Assembly (NCBI GenBank): GCA_964579675.1
Contig: CAZOIA010000125.1
Coordinates: forward strand, 1 to 16,349
DNA length: 16,349 bases
Source of the DNA: CAZOIA01 sp964579675
GTDB lineage: Bacteria; Planctomycetota; Phycisphaerae; UBA1845; PWPN01
Direction of reading: 5' to 3'
Below are positions 10,669 to 16,349 of this stretch, in pieces. Both the position numbers and the translations under genes were made by a program. Each line of letters starts with the position of its first letter. Position 1 is the first letter of the stretch. The notes beneath the pieces are model-generated. The model saw only the letters and a list, made by a program, of their open reading frames with translations. It searched no databases and had not been told where the DNA came from.

Positions 10669-10795
10669 ACCCAACCTCCACGCTGATGCGTCAGCTTTGG
10701 CCGCCACGGTTGGCCGAACAGCGTTCGATGCGGAACAGAATGCTGAGATCGGCTGGCGCCTGCTGACACCATAAGTAATTCAAGGAGTAACATCG

Positions 10796-13700
10796 ATGGG
10801 CCCACGAACCGTAACCACAGTAGACGGCAATGAAGCCACCACCTCCGTGGCGCACCGCACCAACGAGGTCATCGCGATCTACCCGATCACGCCTTCCTCT
10901 GTCATGGGTGAATTGGCCGACGAATGGTCTGCCAAGAAGAGGCCCAACATCTGGGGAACACTTCCCCAGGTCACCGAGATGCAGTCCGAGGCCGGCGCCG
11001 CCGCAGCCGTGCACGGCGCCCTGCAGGCCGGTGCCCTGACCACCACGTTTACCGCTTCCCAGGGCCTGCTGCTGATGATCCCGAGCATGTACAAGATCGC
11101 CGGCGAACTCACCTCGTACTGCATGCACGTGTCGGCCAGGACAGTGGCCACCCATGCCCTGTCCATCTTCGGCGACCATTCGGACGTGATGGCCTGCCGG
11201 CAGATCGGGTTCGCGTTGTTGTCTTCCGGATCGGTGCAGGAGGCACATGACATGGCGTGCATCGGTCAGGCCTCCACGCTCAAGAGCCGGATCCCCTTCC
11301 TGCACTTCTTCGAGGGGTTCCGCATCTCGCACGAGGTCTCCAAGATTAAGCAACTGTCCGACGACGATCTGCGCTTCATGATGGACGCCGAGGCGATCAA
11401 GGCCCATCGCGAGCGGGCCATGACTCCCGATCGGCCCGTGCTTCGCGGCACCGCCCAGAACCCGGACACTTTCTTCCAGGCCCGCGAGGCCTGCAACAGG
11501 TTCTATGACGCGTGTCCGGCCATCGTTCAGGAGGTCATGGACCGGTTTGGCGAGCGCACCGGACGCAGGTACCGCCTCTTTGATTACGTCGGCGTCCCGG
11601 ACGCCGAGCGCGTGGTCATCCTGATGGGTTCGGGTGCGGAGACGGCCCACGCAACCGTCGAGTACCTGGTGAGCAGGGGCGAGAAGGTCGGCGTGGTCAA
11701 GGTTCGGTTGTACCGGCCGTTCTCGGCGCAGCACTTCCTCGCCTCGTTGCCCAAGACCGTCAAAGCAATCGCGGTTCTGGACCGGACCAAGGAGCCTGGT
11801 GCTCTCGGCGAGCCGCTGTACATGGACGTGGTGACGGCACTGCATGAAGCCAACGTCGCCGGCACCTCGCCCCTGGCCCGGGAGCCTCGAATCATCGGCG
11901 GAAGATACGGGCTGAGCAGCAAGGAATTCACGCCGGCCATGGTCAAGGCGGTGCTTGACGAACTGGCCAAGGACAATCCCAAGAGCCACTTCACGATCGG
12001 CATCGAGGATGACGTGACCCACTTGTCGCTCGACGTGGACGAGAGCTTCGACATCGAGCCGGAAGAGGTGGTGCGGGCGGTTTTCTTCGGCCTGGGTGCG
12101 GACGGCACGGTGGGGGCGAACAAGAACTCGATCAAGATCATCGGGACCGAGACGGACAACTACGCCCAGGGCTACTTCGTGTACGACTCGAAGAAGTCCG
12201 GGGCGATGACCATCTCGCACCTGCGGTTCGGCCCGCAGCAAATCCGCCCTCCGTACCTGGTGAAGCGGGCCAGCTTCGTGGCCTGCCACCAGTTCCTGTT
12301 CCTCGAGAAGTACGACCTTCTGCGATACGCCGTCCCCGGGGCAGTGTTCCTGCTCAACGCGCCGTTCAGCAAGGATGAGGTATGGGACCGCCTGCCCCGC
12401 GAGGTACAGGAGCAGATCATCAGCAAGAAACTCAGGTTCTACGTCATCGACGCGTACAAGGTGGCTCGGGAAACGGGCATGGGCTCGCGGGTCAACACGA
12501 TCATGCAGACGTGCTTTTTCGCGATCTCCGGCGTGCTGGCGCGCGAGGAGGCGATCGGCAAGATCAAGGGCACCATCCAGAAGACTTACGGCAAGAAGGG
12601 CGAAGAGGTGGTCCGGCGCAACTTCGCGGCGGTGGACGCCGCCCTCGAGCACCTGCACGAGGTCCAGGTTCCGGATGAGGCCACCAGCGAGCGTCGCCGC
12701 CGCCCGATCGTGCCCGACGAGGCCCCCGACTTCGTCAAGAACGTGACGGCGGTCATGCTGGCGGGCAACGGCGACCGCCTGCCGGTCAGTGCCTTCCCGG
12801 TGGACGGGACTTTCGACACCGGGACCACCCAGTGGGAGAAGCGGAACGTCGCCCTGGAAGTGCCTATCTGGGATCCCGCCCTGTGCATCCAATGCAACCG
12901 CTGCTCGATCGTCTGCCCGCACGCGGCGATCCGGGCCAAGGTGTACGACCCGGCGTTGCTGGCTGGCGCTCCCGAGTCTTTCCGGTCCGCGGACTACAAG
13001 GCCAAGGACTTCCGGGGCATGAAGTTCACCATCCAGGTCGCTCCCGAGGACTGTACCGGGTGCAAGCTGTGCGTGAACACCTGCCCCGCCAAGGACAAGT
13101 CCAATCCCAAGCGCAAAGCCATCAACATGGAGCCGCAGATTTCCATCCGCCAGCGTGAGCGGTCCAACTACGCCTTCTTCCTCGACTTGCCCGACCTGGA
13201 CCGCACGGCAATCGAGAAGATCAACGTGAAGACCTCGCAGTTCCTGCGGCCACTGTTCGAGTACTCCGGGGCCTGTGCCGGGTGCGGCGAAACGCCTTAT
13301 GTTAAGCTGTTCACCCAGCTCTTCGGCGATCGCCTTTTGATCGGGAACGCCACCGGCTGCTCGAGTATCTATGGCGGCAATCTGCCCACCACGCCTTACT
13401 GCAAGGACGCCAACGGTCGCGGGCCGGCCTGGAACAACTCGCTGTTCGAGGATACGGCGGAGTTCGGCTTCGGCTTCCGCCTGGCCGTCGACAAGCACAA
13501 CGAACAGGCCCGCGAACTCCTGCACAAGCTCGGCTCCCAAATCGGCGACAACCTCGTCCGGGAGCTTCTAACCGCTGATCAGACAACAGAGGCCGGCATC
13601 AAGGCCCAGCGCGAGCGGGTCGTCGCCCTGCGGCAGAAGCTCACCGGGCTCGACGCCCCCGAGGCCGAGCGGCTCGATCTGCTCGCCGACTATCTGGTTA

Positions 13701-14419
13701 AGAAGAGCGTCTGGTCACTCGGTGGCGACGGTTGGGGTTACGACATCGGCTACGGCGGTCTGGACCACGTGTTGAGCATGACCCGGGACATCAACATTCT
13801 GGTGCTTGACACCGAGGTCTACTCGAACACCGGCGGTCAGGCTTCCAAGGCCACGCCGCTGGGTGCGGCGGCCAAGTTCGCTGCCGCGGGCAAGTCGGTG
13901 GCCAAGAAAGACCTGGGCCTGATGGCGATGAGCTACGGCCACGTCTACGTGGCGAACGTCGCCCTGGGGGCCAAGGACGCCCATACCGTCCAGGCCTTCC
14001 TGGAGGCCGAGTCCTATCCCGGCCCGTCGCTAATCATCGCCTATAGCCACTGCATCGCCCACGGGTACGACCTGTCCTACGGCCTGAATCAGCAGAAGCT
14101 GGCGGTGGACAGTGGACTGTGGCCGCTTTACCGGTACGATCCGCGCCGGGCGGCCGAAGGCAAGCCGCCTCTGGTCCTGGATTCGGCCGCGGGCAAGGCG
14201 TCGGTGCGGGAGTACATGCAGAACGAGACCCGTTTCCGCATGGTGGAGAAGATCGATCCCGAACGGTTCCGCCGCCTCTCGGTCGAAGCCGAGAAGGCCG
14301 CGGCCCGGCGGGTGGCCCTTTACGATCACATGGCCAAGCTCACGGTCCCCCAAGCGGGCGGTGACGGTGACGGCGAGGAGACGAGCCGGCAGCCTGAAGC
14401 CGTCGCCCAGAAAACGTAA
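10796..14419 (+). CDS. nifJ: pyruvate:ferredoxin (flavodoxin) oxidoreductase, homodimeric type
   Basis: PFOR oxidatively decarboxylates pyruvate with CoA to acetyl-CoA and CO2, passing electrons to ferredoxin or flavodoxin; cytoplasmic. The 1207-residue single chain contains all domains in order. The N-terminal pyruvate/TPP-binding domain has TVDGNEA, IYPITPSS (28-35) and EMQSEAGAA with E65. The two-cluster ferredoxin domain has CIQCNRCSIVCP (C697, C700, C703, C707) and CTGCKLCVNTCP (C753, C756, C759, C763). The TPP domain has CAGCGE (C827, C830), C855, GGDGWGYDIGYGG (976-988), SNTGGQASK and C1086. As I recall the Desulfovibrio africanus enzyme, its proximal-cluster cysteines show the same spacing. 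The ATG at 10796 has AAGGAG 8 nt upstream. The tail after about residue 1185 is short and Gly/Glu-rich, with no extra C-terminal domain. The name nifJ does not imply nitrogen fixation here. Confidence 0.97.
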   Translation: MGPRTVTTVDGNEATTSVAHRTNEVIAIYPITPSSVMGELADEWSAKKRPNIWGTLPQVTEMQSEAGAAAAVHGALQAGALTTTFTASQGLLLMIPSMYKIAGELTSYCMHVSARTVATHALSIFGDHSDVMACRQIGFALLSSGSVQEAHDMACIGQASTLKSRIPFLHFFEGFRISHEVSKIKQLSDDDLRFMMDAEAIKAHRERAMTPDRPVLRGTAQNPDTFFQAREACNRFYDACPAIVQEVMDRFGERTGRRYRLFDYVGVPDAERVVILMGSGAETAHATVEYLVSRGEKVGVVKVRLYRPFSAQHFLASLPKTVKAIAVLDRTKEPGALGEPLYMDVVTALHEANVAGTSPLAREPRIIGGRYGLSSKEFTPAMVKAVLDELAKDNPKSHFTIGIEDDVTHLSLDVDESFDIEPEEVVRAVFFGLGADGTVGANKNSIKIIGTETDNYAQGYFVYDSKKSGAMTISHLRFGPQQIRPPYLVKRASFVACHQFLFLEKYDLLRYAVPGAVFLLNAPFSKDEVWDRLPREVQEQIISKKLRFYVIDAYKVARETGMGSRVNTIMQTCFFAISGVLAREEAIGKIKGTIQKTYGKKGEEVVRRNFAAVDAALEHLHEVQVPDEATSERRRRPIVPDEAPDFVKNVTAVMLAGNGDRLPVSAFPVDGTFDTGTTQWEKRNVALEVPIWDPALCIQCNRCSIVCPHAAIRAKVYDPALLAGAPESFRSADYKAKDFRGMKFTIQVAPEDCTGCKLCVNTCPAKDKSNPKRKAINMEPQISIRQRERSNYAFFLDLPDLDRTAIEKINVKTSQFLRPLFEYSGACAGCGETPYVKLFTQLFGDRLLIGNATGCSSIYGGNLPTTPYCKDANGRGPAWNNSLFEDTAEFGFGFRLAVDKHNEQARELLHKLGSQIGDNLVRELLTADQTTEAGIKAQRERVVALRQKLTGLDAPEAERLDLLADYLVKKSVWSLGGDGWGYDIGYGGLDHVLSMTRDINILVLDTEVYSNTGGQASKATPLGAAAKFAAAGKSVAKKDLGLMAMSYGHVYVANVALGAKDAHTVQAFLEAESYPGPSLIIAYSHCIAHGYDLSYGLNQQKLAVDSGLWPLYRYDPRRAAEGKPPLVLDSAAGKASVREYMQNETRFRMVEKIDPERFRRLSVEAEKAAARRVALYDHMAKLTVPQAGGDGDGEETSRQPEAVAQKT

Positions 14420-14469
14420 GCACGAATCACTGAACATCCTTACCTGCCGGCCACCCGGAGGTTGTGCTA

Positions 14470-15480
14470 ATGAATCTGTCCACAAACTACCTCGGTTTCG
14501 AGCTGCCCCATCCCCTCGTGGCCGGCGCCTCGCCGCTGGCCGACAACCTGGACAACGTCAAGAAGGTGGAGGATGCCGGCGCGGCGGCCATCGTGATGCG
14601 GTCGCTGTTCGAGGAGCAGATCACCAGCGAGCAGCTTGCCACAAACCGCTCGATCGAGACGCCCGCGGATTCCTTCGCCGAGGCATTGTCGTACTTCCCG
14701 AGCCCGGCGAAGTTCGCCCTCGGCCCCGAGGAGTACCTCGAGCAGATCCGCAAGGTCAAGGAGGCGGTCGGCATCCCGGTGATGGCGTCGCTGAACGGTG
14801 CGACGCCGGGGGGCTGGCTGGACTATGCCAGGCTCATGCAGGAAGCGGGGGCGGATGCCCTGGAACTCAACGTCTACTACCTGGCGACAAACCCCGCCGA
14901 AACGGGCGTCGCCCTGGAGAATCGCACGGTCAAGATGGTGGAGGCGGTCAAGAAAACGGTCACCATCCCGGTGGCGGTTAAGCTCTCGCCCTACTATTCA
15001 TCCGTCGCCAACGTGGCGAAGCATCTGGACAGCGTCTCCGCCGACGGGCTCGTGCTCTTCAACCGCTTCTACCAGCCGGACATCGACATCGAGGAGCTGG
15101 AGGTGGTGCCGAGTCTGACCCTGTCGCATCCCGGCGCGCTGTTGCTGCGTCTGCGGTGGCTGGCCATCCTTTCCGGTCGCGTCCGGGCCGACCTTGCGGT
15201 GACGGGGGGCGTGCACACCGCCCGGGACGCCATCAAGGCGGTGATGTGCGGGGCCCACGCGGTGCAGACGGTCTCCGTGCTGCTTCAAGAGGGCCCGCAG
15301 GCTTTGGGGACAATCCGACGGGAAATGGCGACCTGGCTCGAAGAACACGAGTACGAGTCGCTTCAGCAGATGCAGGGCAGCATGAGCCTGCTGAAGTGCC
15401 CGGACCCCAGCGCCTTCGAGCGGGCCAATTACATGCAGATCCTGCAGACGGCCCGGGCGTCAATCGTGCCAACGCCGTAA
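14470..15480 (+). CDS. dihydroorotate dehydrogenase-like FMN protein
   Basis: A 336-residue TIM-barrel flavoprotein of the PyrD/DHOD superfamily. Family marks are the start MNLSTNYLGFELPHPLVAGA, the barrel strand IPVMASLNGATPGGW (102-116), GADALELNVYYLATNP (127-142), K171 in VAVKLSPYYS, and the FMN-phosphate block TGGVHTARDAIKAVMCGAHA (245-264). In true class 1 enzymes the third block carries NxSCPN with the catalytic Cys. Here it reads N134-V-Y-Y-L-A, so the base is absent and dihydroorotate oxidation is doubtful. ATG at 14470 was preferred over GTG at 14464 because GGAGG lies 8 nt upstream. It lies 50 bp after nifJ without a terminator, suggesting one operon. A role with PFOR or ferredoxin redox chemistry is inference; the substrate is unknown. 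Confidence 0.88.
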   Translation: MNLSTNYLGFELPHPLVAGASPLADNLDNVKKVEDAGAAAIVMRSLFEEQITSEQLATNRSIETPADSFAEALSYFPSPAKFALGPEEYLEQIRKVKEAVGIPVMASLNGATPGGWLDYARLMQEAGADALELNVYYLATNPAETGVALENRTVKMVEAVKKTVTIPVAVKLSPYYSSVANVAKHLDSVSADGLVLFNRFYQPDIDIEELEVVPSLTLSHPGALLLRLRWLAILSGRVRADLAVTGGVHTARDAIKAVMCGAHAVQTVSVLLQEGPQALGTIRREMATWLEEHEYESLQQMQGSMSLLKCPDPSAFERANYMQILQTARASIVPTP

Positions 15481-15558
15481 CAAGAGCGAAGCAGGCGATA
15501 CAATATACTGCCCAGATCCGGATGACATTCGCGTCGCCGCATCGAAACTGGGTTTCCC

Positions 15559-16349
15559 ATGTATTTCCCCGCTTCCGGAATTGAAGTCTCCCCCCTGATC
15601 CCACCTCTGGTGGCATTCGTTGTGTCCTCCTTTACCTCCATGGGCGGGGTCTCAGGAGCATTCCTGCTGCTCCCGTTCCAGGTCAGTGTCCTCGGATTCA
15701 ACAGTCCCGCAGTGAGCCCGACAAACCTTGTCTTCAATGTGGTTGCCACTCCGTCGGGTGTTTACCGCTACCTGAAGGAGGGCCGCGTCGTCGGGCCGCT
15801 CACGTGGGTGGTAGTGGCCGGGTCCCTGCCGGGCGTGGCGATCGGCGCGATCCTTCGCATCCGATTGCTGCCTGACCCGGAAACTTTCAAGTTGTTCGTG
15901 GGTTTGGTGCTTCTCTACATGGGGTTGCGCCTGGTGCGCGACCTTTTCGCACGGGGCAGGAGGCAAGAGGCGCTGGCCGGGGACGCGGAAAAGCGTTTGG
16001 GCGCGCAATCGGCGGAGCGTTCCCGAAAGGACGGGCATGACGAGGCACGGGTCAGGGTCAAGACGCTGGCCTTCACGTCCACGGGCATTTCCTACGCTTT
16101 TCGCGGCGAAGTGTTTTCCTTCTCCACCTGGGGCATCCTTGCGTTGTCGTTCGCAGTGGGCATCGTCGGGGGGACCTACGGCATCGGGGGCGGCGCTATC
16201 ATCGCGCCCCTGTTGGTGACGCTGTTCAAGCTTCCGGTGTATACCGTGGCCGGCGCAGCCTTGGCCGGGACCTTTGTGACATCCGTTTTCGGAGTGCTCT
16301 TTTACCAGTTCCTGGTTCCGTATTGTGCGCCTTCCAGCCTGTCCGTGGC
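15559..16349 (+). CDS. TauE/SafE-family membrane transporter (3' end cut)
   Basis: An open frame of 263 codons running off the right edge. The protein is strongly hydrophobic with several membrane segments (about 13-40, 55-65, 78-100, 110-128, 190-224, 228-254). The two-repeat pattern of TauE/SafE (YfcA/DUF81) permeases is visible: FTSMGGVSGAFLLLP (25-39) in the first half and VGIVGGTYGIGGGAIIAPLL (200-219) in the second. A charged loop rich in Arg, Glu and Lys (131-168) joins them. Relatives export sulfite or organosulfur and other organic anions, but the substrate cannot be told here. ATG 15559 is the first possible start after an in-frame stop; no good Shine-Dalgarno is seen, so the start is less certain. 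The gene follows the DHOD-like gene by 78 bp. Confidence 0.85.
   Translation, partial: MYFPASGIEVSPLIPPLVAFVVSSFTSMGGVSGAFLLLPFQVSVLGFNSPAVSPTNLVFNVVATPSGVYRYLKEGRVVGPLTWVVVAGSLPGVAIGAILRIRLLPDPETFKLFVGLVLLYMGLRLVRDLFARGRRQEALAGDAEKRLGAQSAERSRKDGHDEARVRVKTLAFTSTGISYAFRGEVFSFSTWGILALSFAVGIVGGTYGIGGGAIIAPLLVTLFKLPVYTVAGAALAGTFVTSVFGVLFYQFLVPYCAPSSLSV

Larger units (their letters stand above)
10052..10795. other. 744-bp divergent intergenic region
   Basis: No convincing gene is seen between tRNA-Thr (minus) and nifJ (plus). Open frames of 73-92 codons on both strands lack recognisable domains and good ribosome binding sites. The region contains a clear minus-strand promoter (10155-10182), overlapping inverted repeats at 10299-10351 and two perfect stem-loops at 10605-10621 and 10651-10668. 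No equally good plus-strand promoter for nifJ was recognised. Confidence 0.6.

Noticed and set aside
10310..10774. Small open frames of 73-92 codons in the tRNA-Thr-nifJ gap
   Set aside because: They overlap on both strands, lack clear ribosome binding sites and recognisable domains, and fit chance open frames at high GC.
10691..13540. 949-codon open frame on the minus strand opposite nifJ
   Set aside because: It is the shadow of nifJ. Composition is typical of antisense frames in GC-rich DNA and no domain or ribosome binding site supports it.
10796..14419. Nitrogen fixation locus suggested by the nifJ name
   Set aside because: No other nif gene is in the window, and homodimeric PFOR is common in fermentative anaerobes without nitrogenase.
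15652..16038. 128-codon minus-strand open frame
   Set aside because: It is antisense to the TauE/SafE-type gene, whose membrane repeats are clear; no support for the reverse frame.

Overview
The window comes from a GC-rich bacterial chromosome, most likely a planctomycete. This is inference from protein features: a three-helix SecE, a NusG with a long acidic N-terminal tail, an EF-Tu whose switch I lacks the usual ARGITI motif, and a pyruvate:ferredoxin oxidoreductase (PFOR) that points to an anaerobic or fermentative metabolism. No 16S gene is present to settle the taxonomy.

Layout, minus strand (positions 10182 down to 1): a strong sigma70-type promoter (10155-10182) precedes tRNA-Thr(GGU), tuf, rpmG, tRNA-Trp(CCA), secE, nusG, rplK, rplA, rplJ, rplL, rpoB and the first 51 codons of rpoC, which runs off the left edge. 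This is the classic tuf-secE-nusG-rplKAJL-rpoBC macro-locus. Elongation factor, translocon subunit, transcription elongation factor, stalk proteins and the two large RNA polymerase subunits are all transcribed in one direction. tuf/rpmG (TAATG) and secE/nusG (ATGA) overlap and are probably translationally coupled. rplK and secE start with GTG. No convincing intrinsic terminator was found inside the cluster. The two widest gaps are between rplL and rpoB (385 bp) and between rplJ and rplL (207 bp).

Middle (10052-10795): a 744-bp divergent intergenic region holds the promoter above plus several perfect inverted repeats, two of them in the nifJ leader. I see no convincing gene in it.

Right, plus strand (10796-16349): nifJ (homodimeric PFOR with all twelve cluster cysteines), then after 50 bp a dihydroorotate-dehydrogenase-like flavoprotein that lacks the family's catalytic NxSCPN motif, then after 78 bp a TauE/SafE-type membrane transporter cut by the right edge. 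The first two look like one operon for pyruvate/ferredoxin metabolism. The transporter may or may not belong to it.

Most of the window is ordinary housekeeping. I do not see a clearly new system. The points most worth a second look are the octanucleotide tandem repeats that run into the rplK GTG start, the NusG tail, the EF-Tu switch I, and the PFOR-linked DHOD-like protein with an altered active site.
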